NCBI GenBank assembly: GCA_016934035.1
Contig: JAFGTP010000005.1
Location: forward strand, 50,837 to 114,836
Length of the DNA: 64,000 bases
From: Fidelibacterota bacterium
GTDB lineage: Bacteria; Fidelibacterota; UBA2242; JAFGTP01
Reading direction: 5' to 3'
Shown here: one piece after another, positions 35,061-44,645 of the stretch
How the letters are laid out: each line of letters opens with the position of its first letter
How positions within the stretch are numbered: the stretch's first letter is position 1
Program-made: the position numbers and the translations under genes
The notes under the pieces: model-generated
The model's database searches: none
Told to the model about the DNA's origin: nothing
Seen by the model: only the letters and a program-made list of their open reading frames with translations

Positions 35061-37046
35061 TTAAAGCAGGAGCAATTTCTCGATTACTTTTTGCCCGTCC
35101 TCAAATTTTTCTTTTTTGTGCTGCTGAATGGTGGTGACAAAGGAATTGGTGTCAAAAAGTCCGCGCACGGCCGCGAAGTCCTGCTTTGCGACAGTTTCGT
35201 TTCCGTCGATGCCATAGCCGGTCATGATTTCCAGTGAAAATTCCTTTTCACAGTCCTCCAGATATTGATTATCGAGATTGACAACAGCCTCCTGCCATTG
35301 GTGAAGAAACCGTACCAGGTCATCGGGATGGACAGCAGTCATCGAGGTGCCTGTCAGTTCTTCAAAATTTTTCACAAACCAGGTCCATTTATAGGTTTCG
35401 TATTGGTCACTGACCATCTGAAAAAATTGGCGAAGGGATTGTAAATCCGGCAATTGACAGGTCCGGATGTTACGGATCAGTTCATCCATGGCTTCGGCTG
35501 GCATAAACATTCCGGCCACATCGAGCCATTGGCCGCTGCCGTATTCGCTTTTTTGCTTGAGCAGTTCCGTCAGTTCAGCAGAGGTGGAAAATCTTTGGTT
35601 TTTCAGCTTTCGGACCAGTGTATTTCCCATAAACTTAATGATGCCGGTTTCATAAAAACGAATTCCCCGGCGCAGAGAACTGTTTTTAATTTTTACATTG
35701 TTATAGGTGTAAAAGTCGGATAAAGTACCGGAGTGTTGCTGCAATTGTTTTAGTATTTTGATGCCGGCTGCCATTTTGTTGACCGTGTAAGGGGAGAGCA
35801 GGTCAAAGTTGACAATATCCAGTTTAACAGAATCAGTTCGCTTGTCGCGATTGGGCCATTTGACAGCGTCGCGAATAGTGCCGACAGACCGTAAATTGAC
35901 GCCGGGAATGAGTATGCTCTCGTCATTGCTTTCAATCAAATAGGAGTAGGGAAGGCCGGAAATATCAGAATGCTTGTAATGCCGTCCCATGACCAGTGAA
36001 AAAGCACCGATTTTAAAAGGGTAGAGAAGGTAAGAATCACTGGCGGTTTTGGCCCCCCTTTCCAGTATGCCCTGATGACAGGGCCCGAGTTTGTACATAT
36101 GGTTGCTCTGATTAGACCCGCTGCCGGCATTAAAAAAGGAAAAATATCCGGCAATCAGCAATGTGGACTTATGGTGAGTGACGGTAAAAGGCCCTGCGAA
36201 GATGGCGCATGCTTCACCATGAAAACAACCGCAGTTGGCGAAAAACAGGGAGTTTTCCGCCGAAAACTGCTTGGACAATTCACATCCCTGGCCGATAAAA
36301 CAATGAGTGATAACAGCACCATCGGAAAGGATGGAACCTGACTGACAGATGAAATCTTTCGCATAGACGCCGGGCCCGATACGGACAGGTGCCTGCTCGT
36401 TGCTGACAAGTGTCCCGTTTTCAATCACATCAGCGTCTTCTATGACACTATAATCACCGATTTTTGCGTTTCTGATGGAGCGGGTATTGAGAATTCTGGC
36501 TTCTTTGCCGACAATGCCCATAGAGGAACTTTGGTCAGCAGAATATTGGGAAATCAGTTTTTGGAGAACCCGGACCATTTCCGTTTCGTGTCTGTAAAAG
36601 CATTGAAGGTAGGCGATCTGGGCAGTCATTTCTTCATAAATCATCACTTCCCGGCCGCCGGCTTCATTCAGAACCTGCACCATAGTTCCGTTTCCAAAAG
36701 AAGAAACAGTATTCACCGCCAGTATGCCGACATTGTTGATAATGGCATTTTCTTCGATTTCATAATTAGCAATATAGTTGCTGATTTTATTGATGAGTAC
36801 ATTGTCGTGGACAATACAATTATGTAGTTTGGCATTGTAAATCCCGCAGTGTTTCCTGACGTCTCCCCACAGGAAATGGGTTTTTTCAAAAATTCCAAGT
36901 TTGATCTCGCCTGAAAATTCGACATTGCTGAGCCTGCCCGGATCAAAGTCCGGTTTGACTTTGACCTGTTGCCAGTTTTCCGCCCGACAATGGTTTTTCT
37001 CCAATTGAATAATTTCAGTTGTTGTCAGGTTGCGGTATTGTGACAT
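35061..37046 (-). CDS. DUF4954 family protein with left-handed beta-helix repeats
   Basis: A 661-residue cytoplasmic protein of the DUF4954 family. The middle (about 60-420) is rich in hexapeptide-like turns such as IGDYSVIEDADVIENGT and CFIGQGCELSKQFSAENSLFF, the signature of a left-handed parallel beta helix as in acyl- and nucleotidyl-transferases. The C-terminal 200 residues are helical. Members occur in Bacteroidetes, spirochaetes and related groups; the reaction is unknown, though sugar-nucleotide or acyl transfer has been guessed from the fold. The start at 37046 (MSQYRNLTT) follows AAGGA; 12 extra codons in the longest frame lack support. It stands alone, downstream of a divergent promoter region shared with rmuC. 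Confidence 0.8.
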   Translation of the reverse strand: MSQYRNLTTTEIIQLEKNHCRAENWQQVKVKPDFDPGRLSNVEFSGEIKLGIFEKTHFLWGDVRKHCGIYNAKLHNCIVHDNVLINKISNYIANYEIEENAIINNVGILAVNTVSSFGNGTMVQVLNEAGGREVMIYEEMTAQIAYLQCFYRHETEMVRVLQKLISQYSADQSSSMGIVGKEARILNTRSIRNAKIGDYSVIEDADVIENGTLVSNEQAPVRIGPGVYAKDFICQSGSILSDGAVITHCFIGQGCELSKQFSAENSLFFANCGCFHGEACAIFAGPFTVTHHKSTLLIAGYFSFFNAGSGSNQSNHMYKLGPCHQGILERGAKTASDSYLLYPFKIGAFSLVMGRHYKHSDISGLPYSYLIESNDESILIPGVNLRSVGTIRDAVKWPNRDKRTDSVKLDIVNFDLLSPYTVNKMAAGIKILKQLQQHSGTLSDFYTYNNVKIKNSSLRRGIRFYETGIIKFMGNTLVRKLKNQRFSTSAELTELLKQKSEYGSGQWLDVAGMFMPAEAMDELIRNIRTCQLPDLQSLRQFFQMVSDQYETYKWTWFVKNFEELTGTSMTAVHPDDLVRFLHQWQEAVVNLDNQYLEDCEKEFSLEIMTGYGIDGNETVAKQDFAAVRGLFDTNSFVTTIQQHKKEKFEDGQKVIEKLLLL

Positions 37047-37248
37047 AGTTATTTTCCTTCTTTTTTTGCCTTGGAACACCATAGTTTACTGGCCGTGGAA
37101 TGTAAAGTCAAAAAATATTATTTTTTTATTAAACGGTGAAAATACAGTTAAAATTTTTCCTAACCTTTTCAATTATGAAAATTTTTTTATAGTATGTTAT
37201 AAGTTTCGATTTTTATAAATTCGAAAATGAGATTTTAAGGAGCTGGTA

Positions 37249-38547
37249 ATGATAAATGCTTTTATGATTGCAATAATTGGACTGTCTGTTATGACGCTGG
37301 TTTTTGCCATTATTATTTTGATAAAAACAAAGAAGTATTCCCGGAACATTGTAAGTTCTATCCATGAGATGTTCTCTGATTCATTCGCTGGAATGCTCAA
37401 AAATTTCGGAGAAGAATTTTTCAAAAACCGGGAGGAGTTAAGTAATAATTTTTATCAGTCCCGAAAGGAAAATTCCGATACTTTACAGAATTTTCAGGAA
37501 TCTTTGCTACGCCGGCTGAATGAATCCCTGGAAATCCAGGGTCGCCAGTATGAAAATATGTCCAAGCAATTGAACCAGCTGGTCCAGCAAAATGAACAGA
37601 AAATGGAAAAGATCAGCACCATCGTATCAGAAAATCTTGAAAAATTGCAAAAGGACAATAGCGAAAAACTGGAAAAAATGCGCCTGACTGTGGATGAAAA
37701 GCTCCATAAAACCCTGGAGGACCGTCTGGGATCGACTTTTAAAATCGTTAGTGAACGATTGGAACTGGTGCATAAAGGGCTGGGCGAAATGCAGCAACTG
37801 GCCTCCGGTATCGGCGACCTCAAGAAAGTCCTTACCAATGTCAAAACCCGAGGTGTGATGGGTGAAATTCAGTTGGGCAATATTCTGGAAGAGATGTTCT
37901 CACCAGAGCAGTACAGTCAGAATGTGAAGGTTAATCCCAATCGAAACAATTTTGTGGAATTTGCCCTGAAACTGCCGGGACAGGATGGCCGGGAAGTCTG
38001 GATTCCGATCGATGCCAAATTTCCCATTGAAGATTACCAGGAATTACTCAATTTCAATGGCACAAATCCCGACGATTTTGTCCTATTGCAAAAAACTTTT
38101 GCCCGAAAGATTTTAAGTTTTGCCAAGGATATTCGGGATAAATATATCACACCGCCCTATACCACAAATTTCGCCATCATGTTTTTACCGGTGGAAGGTG
38201 TCTATGCCGAGGTTTTGAAAAATTCGGATCTATTTGAGAAATTACGAAAAGAATATAGCGTTGTCCCGACCGGGCCCACCACGCTGGCAGCTTTCCTGAG
38301 CAGCCTGCAAATGGGATTTCGTACCCTTGCCATCGAAAAACGCAGTTCCGAAGTGTGGGAATTGCTGGGAGCTGTTAAAACAGAATTCAGAAATTTTGGC
38401 GAAGTCCTGGATAAAACCAAGAAAAAATTACAGGAAGCCAGCAACGTCATTGACAAAGCAGAAGTCCGTACCCGGGCCATCGAACGTAAATTAAAAGATG
38501 TGGAAGCGCTGCCGGAAATGGATTCCGGACGGCTGTTGGAAGATTAA
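37249..38547 (+). CDS. rmuC: DNA recombination protein RmuC
   Basis: A 432-residue RmuC-family protein. It has an N-terminal membrane anchor (about 3-24), a long coiled coil (40-180) and the conserved RmuC core from about 185 to 390. The core begins GVMGEIQLGNILEEMFSPEQY and includes IPIDAKFPIEDYQEL and MFLPVEGVYAEVL. The core has a restriction-endonuclease-like fold, and RmuC limits inversion of short inverted repeats. Start ATG follows AAGGAG. The DUF3078 gene starts 15 bases after the stop and is probably co-transcribed. Length is normal. Confidence 0.92.
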   Translation: MINAFMIAIIGLSVMTLVFAIIILIKTKKYSRNIVSSIHEMFSDSFAGMLKNFGEEFFKNREELSNNFYQSRKENSDTLQNFQESLLRRLNESLEIQGRQYENMSKQLNQLVQQNEQKMEKISTIVSENLEKLQKDNSEKLEKMRLTVDEKLHKTLEDRLGSTFKIVSERLELVHKGLGEMQQLASGIGDLKKVLTNVKTRGVMGEIQLGNILEEMFSPEQYSQNVKVNPNRNNFVEFALKLPGQDGREVWIPIDAKFPIEDYQELLNFNGTNPDDFVLLQKTFARKILSFAKDIRDKYITPPYTTNFAIMFLPVEGVYAEVLKNSDLFEKLRKEYSVVPTGPTTLAAFLSSLQMGFRTLAIEKRSSEVWELLGAVKTEFRNFGEVLDKTKKKLQEASNVIDKAEVRTRAIERKLKDVEALPEMDSGRLLED

Positions 38548-38562
38548 GATAAGGAGATAAAA

Positions 38563-39471
38563 ATGAAAAAATGGAACCTGATAATCATGGTCTTATTATT
38601 TGTAAACGCCGGTTTTGCTCAACTGGACGTCAAGGAAGATGAACTGAAAAAGCAGGCCGCCGATAAAGAAGCCGGGTTTAAAAAGGGTGCAATCATCAAC
38701 CTGGCATTGAACCAGGCCAGTTTCAGCCATTGGGCTGCCGGTGGATTTAACTCATTTGCTGCCAGTCTCAAGACTAATTATTTTTTCTATTACAAAAAGG
38801 CCAATTGGATTTGGGACAATTACGGACAAATCGGCTATGGCGTCCTTGACCAGGAAAACAATAAGGATATCATCAAAACCGATGATATTTTTGAATTTAC
38901 CTCAAAGGTAGGCTTAAAGTCGTCACAGCCCTTTTACTATGCTGCGCTACTGAATTTAAATACCCAGATGACTCCGGGGTATGCCAACCCCGGCGACAAG
39001 GATAAAATATCGGATTTTCTGGCCCCGCTCTACGTGACCGGTGGTATTGGGCTGGATTTTAAAAAGGATGATATGTTGTCCGTCTTTGCTTCGGTTTTGA
39101 GTTCCAAAATCACCTATGTGGGCAATGAAAAACTTGCCGATGCCGGCGCTTTTGGTGTTGATCCCGGTGAAAACCTGAAAAGTGAGATTGGCGGATATAT
39201 CAAAGCCCATTTTCAGAATGAAATCATGAAAAATGTTCAGTTGGTTTCAAAACTTGATCTTTTCAGCAACTATCTGGATAAACCGCAAAATATCGATGTC
39301 AACATGGAAATATTAGTCAATATGAAGGTCAATCAGTATATCACGGCCAATTTCAGCACCACCATGATCTATGATGATGATATTGATATCGCTTCCGACG
39401 AGAATGATAAACCTGGTCCAAAACTGCAATTAAAAGAAATTCTGGGAATTGGTCTTTCCTTTACTTTCTGA
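38563..39471 (+). CDS. DUF3078 outer-membrane beta-barrel-like protein
   Basis: A 302-residue exported protein. Residues 1-19 form a signal peptide ending in FAQ. The rest matches DUF3078: FSHWAAGGFNSFAAS near the start, then alternating amphipathic strands such as WIWDNYGQIGYGV and YVTGGIGLDFKKDDMLSVFAS, and a terminal GIGLSFTF with the C-terminal phenylalanine typical of outer-membrane barrels. The family is common in Bacteroidetes and relatives; function is unknown. The ATG follows AAGGAG. The stop TGA shares one base with the start of the NUDIX gene, so the two are translationally linked. Confidence 0.85.
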   Translation: MKKWNLIIMVLLFVNAGFAQLDVKEDELKKQAADKEAGFKKGAIINLALNQASFSHWAAGGFNSFAASLKTNYFFYYKKANWIWDNYGQIGYGVLDQENNKDIIKTDDIFEFTSKVGLKSSQPFYYAALLNLNTQMTPGYANPGDKDKISDFLAPLYVTGGIGLDFKKDDMLSVFASVLSSKITYVGNEKLADAGAFGVDPGENLKSEIGGYIKAHFQNEIMKNVQLVSKLDLFSNYLDKPQNIDVNMEILVNMKVNQYITANFSTTMIYDDDIDIASDENDKPGPKLQLKEILGIGLSFTF

Positions 39472-40115
39472 TGAATATTGAAGAATTAAAAAAGAATTTA
39501 GCTGCCAAAGATCAATTGATAGGAAGGGAACGGTATAAAATCACTGCCGTTCTTCTTCCTTTGTTTTTGCATAACGGCCAGTGCCATTTGCTTTTCAATG
39601 TCCGGTCAAAAAACATACCGCAACCGGGTGAAGTCTGTTTTCCCGGTGGCAAATTTGATTCGAAAATTGATGCGGATACAAGGGAAACTGCCCTGCGTGA
39701 AACAATTGAAGAATTAGGAATTGGTAAGGAAAAAATACGGTTTCTAGGGAAATTGGGCTATTATACAGCACCTATGGGCATTCTGGTGGAGGCCTATGTC
39801 GCTGCCCTGATGATTTCATCTCTTGCTGAGCTGAAGTACAATCAGGAGGAGGTGGAAGAGGTCTTTGCCCTACCGGTCAGTGAACTGAAAAAACAGATTC
39901 CGGAACAATATTACGTTTCCATTCATGTGGACCCTTGGCGGCAGAATAAAAACGGGTCACGGGAAATGCTTTTGCCCTATAAAAAACTGGGTATTCCTAA
40001 ACGTTACAATAAGCCCTGGGGAAATATCAAACATCGAATATTTGTCTATCAAAACGATCCGGTGATCTGGGGCATTACCGCAGAATTGGTTTATGATTTT
40101 TTAAAAATTATTTAG
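39471..40115 (+). CDS. NUDIX hydrolase, CoA pyrophosphatase-like
   Basis: A 214-residue NUDIX protein. The box is complete: GGKFDSKIDADTRETALRE followed by TIEELG. It is preceded by PGEVCFPGG, the UPF0035-type motif of CoA pyrophosphatases (NudL/YeaB, PCD1). These cleave CoA to 3',5'-ADP and phosphopantetheine. The C-terminal tail with WGITAELVYDFL is typical for the group. The gene overlaps DUF3078 by one base. Substrate assignment rests on motif only. Confidence 0.88.
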   Translation: MNIEELKKNLAAKDQLIGRERYKITAVLLPLFLHNGQCHLLFNVRSKNIPQPGEVCFPGGKFDSKIDADTRETALRETIEELGIGKEKIRFLGKLGYYTAPMGILVEAYVAALMISSLAELKYNQEEVEEVFALPVSELKKQIPEQYYVSIHVDPWRQNKNGSREMLLPYKKLGIPKRYNKPWGNIKHRIFVYQNDPVIWGITAELVYDFLKII

Positions 40116-40169
40116 TCATTCAAAAATCATGGTTCTGAACAACACATTTAAGGGCTTTAAGAGGGAAAT

Positions 40170-40841
40170 ATGCAGAAAAAATCTTTTGGAATACTATTAT
40201 TACTGATCACATCACTATTTTGTGCTGAATTGCCAACAGGTTTTATCTATCTTGAAGACATTATTCCTGATCTGGTTCTTGATTTGAGGTATTTGGGAAA
40301 CCATAATTTTCTGGGTGTCCCTGTAGATGGTTATGAAGCTGAAAAATGTATCATTACTGAGAAAGCTTCAAAAGCACTCAGCCATTTGGCCGGAGAATTG
40401 AAAAATTACGGCTTGGGCATTAAGGTGTTTGACGCCTACCGCCCCCAAAGAGCCGTTGACCATTTTGTACGCTGGGCCAGGGTTCTTGACGACACTTTGA
40501 CAAAACAGGAATTCTATCCAACTGTGGATAAAAAAGACCTGTTTGAAAAAGGCTATATTGCTGAAAAATCAAGCCATAGCCGGGGAAGCACCATTGATCT
40601 GACTTTGGTACTTCTGGAAACCGGAGAGGAACTGGATATGGGCAGCCCTTTTGACTACTTTGGCGAACTGTCCCATGTTTTTACAAAAAAATATTTAACT
40701 GCGGAGCAACGGGCCCACCGAATGTTGCTGCAAATGCTGATGGACAAACATGGATTTAATAATTACAGCGAAGAATGGTGGCATTTTACTTTGCGTGATG
40801 AACCTTTTACGGACACCTGGTTTGATTTTGTCATTCGATAA
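40170..40841 (+). CDS. VanX-type D-alanyl-D-alanine dipeptidase (M15D)
   Basis: A 223-residue periplasmic peptidase. A signal peptide (about 1-19, ending near FCAELPTG) is followed by the M15D fold. Zinc ligands and active site are visible in SSHSRGSTIDLTLV (His, Asp) and SEEWWHFTL (catalytic Glu and third His), and the arginine of VFDAYRPQRAVDHF is the conserved transition-state residue. VanX/DdpX enzymes split D-Ala-D-Ala. Without VanH/VanA neighbours a role in peptidoglycan recycling or nutrition is more likely than glycopeptide resistance. It converges with the gene ending at 40860. Confidence 0.88.
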   Translation: MQKKSFGILLLLITSLFCAELPTGFIYLEDIIPDLVLDLRYLGNHNFLGVPVDGYEAEKCIITEKASKALSHLAGELKNYGLGIKVFDAYRPQRAVDHFVRWARVLDDTLTKQEFYPTVDKKDLFEKGYIAEKSSHSRGSTIDLTLVLLETGEELDMGSPFDYFGELSHVFTKKYLTAEQRAHRMLLQMLMDKHGFNNYSEEWWHFTLRDEPFTDTWFDFVIR

Positions 40842-40859
40842 TATATCGGGGCTGGGAAT

Positions 40860-41777
40860 TTAGTAGACAAGAACTTCCTCATAGTCTTCATAGGCCGGCA
40901 GCACTTGCCAGGGTTGCTTGATATCGTATGACTGGACTGCCGGGGCAATCAGTTCCTTTGGAATATCGATTTTGAAAATATCCAGCACTTCAAGGGCCCA
41001 GTTGAAATCCCGGTTTCGGGTATTGTGAAAGAGCAGAGGGGATATTTTCGCACCTTTTTCACCATATTCAAGGAGGACCTGGCCGGTGGAAAAGGGAATA
41101 TCCACCAGGTTTAACGGTGGAGTCTGCACAATGACCGCTTTTTTGGGCACCAGATTGTCCATGATAAAATCAAAATAATCCTCCAAGACATCAAATCGCC
41201 AGTTCATCCAGACATTGATATTATCATAGATGGTATCAAGGTTTTTTACGACAATGCCGACTTCGGAACTGAACTCGGCGATGCAAAAGGGACAATAACA
41301 GTAATTGGGTATTTTTTCCTGCAGGTCAAGGGAACCATGTTCCCAGTTGTAGGGAAATCGAAATTCCTTCAGAATGAAGTAATCAGGAATGATATTGCTG
41401 ATTTTTTGAATCATGCTGACGACTCTTTCGGATGACAGCTTATTGTTGGGACAGACTGGATAATAATGATTGACAGGCATGTATTCTGCGCCATGAGAGG
41501 AGACCGGCGGAGAAAAATTGTGATGCTGCCACAGATACCTGGAACTAAAGACATCCAGTTCAACCGCTGTCAGCAGACCTCTTTCATGTGCCAGATAGAC
41601 CATATTGTCCGTTGAATCGTAAAATTCTTCAATAAAATTACTATTTCGAAGGACTGACTTTTCATCAACAGCATTGATAATAATTCCCTCAATGTTGTTC
41701 TCTATAAGTTTGCTAAGAAATTTATGGTAATTGTTTTTTGAGTATTTTGTAAAATTGTACTTAATGAGTCTATTCAT
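40860..41777 (-). CDS. Uncharacterised protein, probable TIM-barrel glycosidase-like
   Basis: A 305-residue cytoplasmic protein I cannot place in a named family. It has an alternating beta/alpha pattern (IEGIIINAV, LLTAVELDV, IPDYFILKEFRFPY, KKAVIVQT) expected of a TIM barrel. It also has the short loop NYCYCPFCIAEF, a CxxC style seen in putative family-10-like glycosyl hydrolases that follows a D/E-rich strand, then NWRFDVLEDYFDFI. Glu in KEFRF and YCYC cysteines could be functional. There is no signal peptide. It is monocistronic, convergent with the dipeptidase. A sugar-related hydrolase role is a weak inference. Confidence 0.6.
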   Translation of the reverse strand: MNRLIKYNFTKYSKNNYHKFLSKLIENNIEGIIINAVDEKSVLRNSNFIEEFYDSTDNMVYLAHERGLLTAVELDVFSSRYLWQHHNFSPPVSSHGAEYMPVNHYYPVCPNNKLSSERVVSMIQKISNIIPDYFILKEFRFPYNWEHGSLDLQEKIPNYCYCPFCIAEFSSEVGIVVKNLDTIYDNINVWMNWRFDVLEDYFDFIMDNLVPKKAVIVQTPPLNLVDIPFSTGQVLLEYGEKGAKISPLLFHNTRNRDFNWALEVLDIFKIDIPKELIAPAVQSYDIKQPWQVLPAYEDYEEVLVY

Positions 41778-41843
41778 ATAATATTATTTTTTTTGTAAAA
41801 TACAATATTTTTAGAACAAGTACCAAGAGTTTATTTTTCGGGT

Positions 41844-41879
41844 AAAAAAAAGTTGCAGGATTTTTCCTGCAACTTTTTT
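41844..41879 (-). terminator. Intrinsic terminator after the chemoreceptor gene
   Basis: A 10-bp stem, AGTTGCAGGA/TCCTGCAACT with a four-base T/A loop, is extended by A/T pairs and followed by a T-run when read on the minus strand. It is 18 bases past the stop of the chemoreceptor gene at 41897. Confidence 0.92.
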
Positions 41880-41896
41880 GATTTATTGAAGGGGAT

Positions 41897-43612
41897 TTAA
41901 AGAGTAAATTTTTTCACCATGCGGATCAGGTCTTTACCGATGCTGTTCAGTTTTAGGGCATTAGCCTGCAAGGATTCAGAAGCCCTTTTTACTTCGTCGC
42001 TTTTTATGCTGACTTCGGAAATATCGCTGGTCACATTGGCCGCAGCTGTGCTGGCTTCCGTGACATTTACAGTAACTTCCTTGTTGCCTTCAACGGCTTC
42101 GGCAATATTTCTGAAAATTTCCCGGGTAACAACGGACTGTTCTTCCACAGCGGCTGCAATACTGGTAATAATTTCATCTACATTCAGGATGTTTTTATTG
42201 ATGAGTTTGATATCATTGATAGTTTTACCGGTTGAATTTTGCATCATTTTTATTTTTTGGCCAATCTCTTCTGTTGCTTTGTTTGTCTGGAGAGCCAGAT
42301 TTTTAACTTCATTAGCAACGACGGCAAAGCCTTTGCCCGCATCGCCGGCCCGGGCTGCTTCAACGGTTGCATTCAAAGCCAGAAGCCGGGTCTGGGTCGC
42401 AATTTCAAAAATTAAATCCAATACATCGGTAATTTCCTGGGTTGACTGTTCCAGCTCGCTGACGCCGTCCAGCGAACTTTTGACGGAATTTACGGCCTGC
42501 TGAGAAATATCTCTGGCTTTTTCGGAACTAGTGGCAATTTCATTTACCGTGGCAGCCATTTCCTCACTGGATGTGGCGATTGTTTTCAGGTTTGCGTTGG
42601 ATTGTTCAGCGGCAGCAGATACGCTGGCCATATTGACACTCATCTCTTCTGATGCAGCAGCAACAGAAGAGGATTTGAGGTCTGTTTCTTCAGAGGTCTG
42701 ATGCATTTTTTGGGATACTTTGGCCAGATTTTCGGATTGTGTGTTCAATTCTACGGCAAGATTGGAAATGTTTGAAATAATATTGCGCAGTCCGGAAGTC
42801 ATAGAATTGAGGCTGTTGCCCAAGGTTCCGATCTCATCTTTTTGATCCAGGATAATGGTTGCAGTCAGATCGCCTTTTTCTACCAAACCGGCAAATTCGA
42901 CGCTTTGCTTAAGGGGTTTTGTAATTGTGAAGGAGGTCCAAAGGGTGATAATAATCAAGGGTATCAAAATTAAAAAAGTGATAAAAACACCCCTGATGGT
43001 GGCTGTTTTTATTTTGGCTTTGGTTTCATCCATAGAACTGATGATTTCAAAGGCGCCATGAATTTCTCCTGACTTCCATCCTTCCTTGATGCCGCCCACA
43101 GGGTCCAAAGTTCCTTTGGGGTCACCGTGACAGAGGAGACAGTCAGGGGTTAGGCGTATGGCTTTGAAATATTTGATGTGATTTTTTGTTTTGATGATAT
43201 ACTCGTCCGAGTTGGTCTTTTTTAAATGATCCAGCACTTCCTTTTCTTCAGGAGTAGGAGTATTGTTTGGATTTCTGGGCGATACTTTTGGTACGCGGAA
43301 TTCATAGTTACCGTTTGCGGCATTTTTTTTGGCAATATTGATGGCTGTAATTACCGGTACTGCTTCCAGGATGCTGGCATCTGGGATGTTATCAAATTCT
43401 TTGATGACGTTTAAGGTCAGTTTTTTTGCCATTTCATTTCGTGCTGCTTCAGCATCTCTGACGATGGTTTTGCTTTTTTCTATCAAAGAAGAGACACCAC
43501 CTTTTGAGATTTCATTTTTTGTGACAAGAATTGTGAATATTGCCATAATCAGTATACCGAACATCGATGTAAGGATTATTTTTAAAGTGATTGATAAATT
43601 TTTAAATACCAT
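41897..43612 (-). CDS. Methyl-accepting chemotaxis protein with haem c-type (CXXCH) DUF3365/Tll0287-like sensor
   Basis: A 571-residue chemoreceptor. TM1 (about 6-27) is followed by a periplasmic domain (28-205) of the DUF3365/Tll0287-like type with the haem-attachment motif CLLCH at about 158-162. TM2 (about 206-226) leads to a HAMP domain and a cytoplasmic signalling region whose tip reads [19 protein letters not shown] after [20 protein letters not shown] covalently bound haem could sense redox state, oxygen or nitric oxide. The start at 43612 has a GGAGGCGAGG site; the ATG five codons upstream has none. No CheA/CheW lie nearby. A strong terminator follows. Confidence 0.9.
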   Translation of the reverse strand: MVFKNLSITLKIILTSMFGILIMAIFTILVTKNEISKGGVSSLIEKSKTIVRDAEAARNEMAKKLTLNVIKEFDNIPDASILEAVPVITAINIAKKNAANGNYEFRVPKVSPRNPNNTPTPEEKEVLDHLKKTNSDEYIIKTKNHIKYFKAIRLTPDCLLCHGDPKGTLDPVGGIKEGWKSGEIHGAFEIISSMDETKAKIKTATIRGVFITFLILIPLIIITLWTSFTITKPLKQSVEFAGLVEKGDLTATIILDQKDEIGTLGNSLNSMTSGLRNIISNISNLAVELNTQSENLAKVSQKMHQTSEETDLKSSSVAAASEEMSVNMASVSAAAEQSNANLKTIATSSEEMAATVNEIATSSEKARDISQQAVNSVKSSLDGVSELEQSTQEITDVLDLIFEIATQTRLLALNATVEAARAGDAGKGFAVVANEVKNLALQTNKATEEIGQKIKMMQNSTGKTINDIKLINKNILNVDEIITSIAAAVEEQSVVTREIFRNIAEAVEGNKEVTVNVTEASTAAANVTSDISEVSIKSDEVKRASESLQANALKLNSIGKDLIRMVKKFTL

Positions 43613-43759
43613 GTTCCTCGCCTCCATAATGATTCGTTAGAGTAAATTTTCAAATGGATTGACAAAAGACGTACCAATGAACTGTTGGAATTTTTTAAGA
43701 GAAGACAAAATCTGTGTATGGAAGTTCTTGGGAATTTTTTTCAATTGGAAATGGAAAGA

Positions 43760-43782
43760 AAGAGGAGGTTTAAACTCCTCTT
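43760..43782 (-). terminator. Probable terminator after tpx
   Basis: An 8-bp stem, AAGAGGAG/CTCCTCTT with a seven-base loop, lies four bases past the stop of the thiol peroxidase gene. It is followed on the minus strand by a pyrimidine-rich tract (TTCTTTCC). The T-run is imperfect, so efficiency is uncertain. Confidence 0.65.
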
Positions 43783-43786
43783 CCTT

Positions 43787-44284
43787 TTACAGGTGATTAA
43801 GAGCTGTGGTATAATCGGGTTCATGGGTGATTTCAGGAACCTGTTCTGTATATTTGACTATTCCGTTTTTATCAATCACAACAACTGCACGGGACTGTAA
43901 ACCGGTTAGAGGTCCGGTGGTAATGGTTGTGCCGTATTCATTACCGAAATCTGTATTTCTGAAAGTGGACAGATTGATTACGTTGTTGTAGCCATTGGTT
44001 GAACAAAACCGTTTGTGAGCAAAGGGTAAGTCTGCCGAAATGCAGAGCACCACCGCATTACTGTACTTTTCAACTTCATTGTTAAATTTTGCGACGGAAA
44101 GAGCGCAGACTTCTGTGTCCAGGCTTGGAAAAATATTTAAAACAACATTTTTTCCCTGATAATCTTTGAGAGATTTTTCCGAAAGATCTGTACTGACCAA
44201 TTTAAAATCAGAGGCTTTTTGTCCGACATCAGGAAGGTTGCCCACTGTTTCCATAGGATTTCCTTTTAGATTTATTTTTGCCAT
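43787..44284 (-). CDS. tpx: Thiol peroxidase (Tpx)
   Basis: A 165-residue atypical 2-Cys peroxiredoxin. The peroxidatic cysteine is in FPSLDTEVCALS (about residue 61) and the resolving cysteine in DLPFAHKRFCSTNG (about 94), with spacing as in bacterial Tpx. GNPMETVGNLPDVGQKA at the start and RAVVVIDKNGIV near the end are typical. It reduces lipid and organic hydroperoxides with thioredoxin. It is monocistronic with a GGAG-type site, divergent from the DUF2878 operon. Confidence 0.94.
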   Translation of the reverse strand: MAKINLKGNPMETVGNLPDVGQKASDFKLVSTDLSEKSLKDYQGKNVVLNIFPSLDTEVCALSVAKFNNEVEKYSNAVVLCISADLPFAHKRFCSTNGYNNVINLSTFRNTDFGNEYGTTITTGPLTGLQSRAVVVIDKNGIVKYTEQVPEITHEPDYTTALNHL

Positions 44285-44645
44285 CTTTAATTCTCCTTTT
44301 TTTAATTTAAAACTTCTTTTATGAACCTCAAAGTTCTGAAAAGTTACATAAATTTCATTTAAAAAAATGCTGTTAGAATTGAAGGGTGGATTCCTTCAGA
44401 TTTAACCATTGTGAACCTCTGCAAGTCTTATTTGTGTCTGTGATTATTGTTCCTAATACTCCAGGGGTTGTTTCTTGAAGTAGCGGCAGATCTAATAGGC
44501 AAGTGTAATTTTTTCAATCCACAAAATACCTGAATTGTATCTGGTTTAGATTCAATGATAATGTTATATGATTATGCAAAAAAAATATTTATAAATTTGT
44601 AACGAAGAGAATTGACCTAAATCTAATCACCACGAAAGGAATACG
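44285..44645. other. Intergenic region between tpx and the DUF2878 operon
   Basis: These 361 bases separate two divergent transcription units and should hold both promoters. It is AT-rich with a short inverted repeat GAAGG/CCTTC around 44379-44395. I found no open frame above 13 codons and no clear regulator site. A direct TTGACC about 28 bases before the ATG at 44646 lies too close to the start to be a usual -35 box. Confidence 0.55.

Noticed and set aside
41919..42503. 194-codon plus-strand frame opposite the chemoreceptor
   Set aside because: Antisense shadow of the conserved signalling domain; low-complexity Ser/Ala/Val composition.
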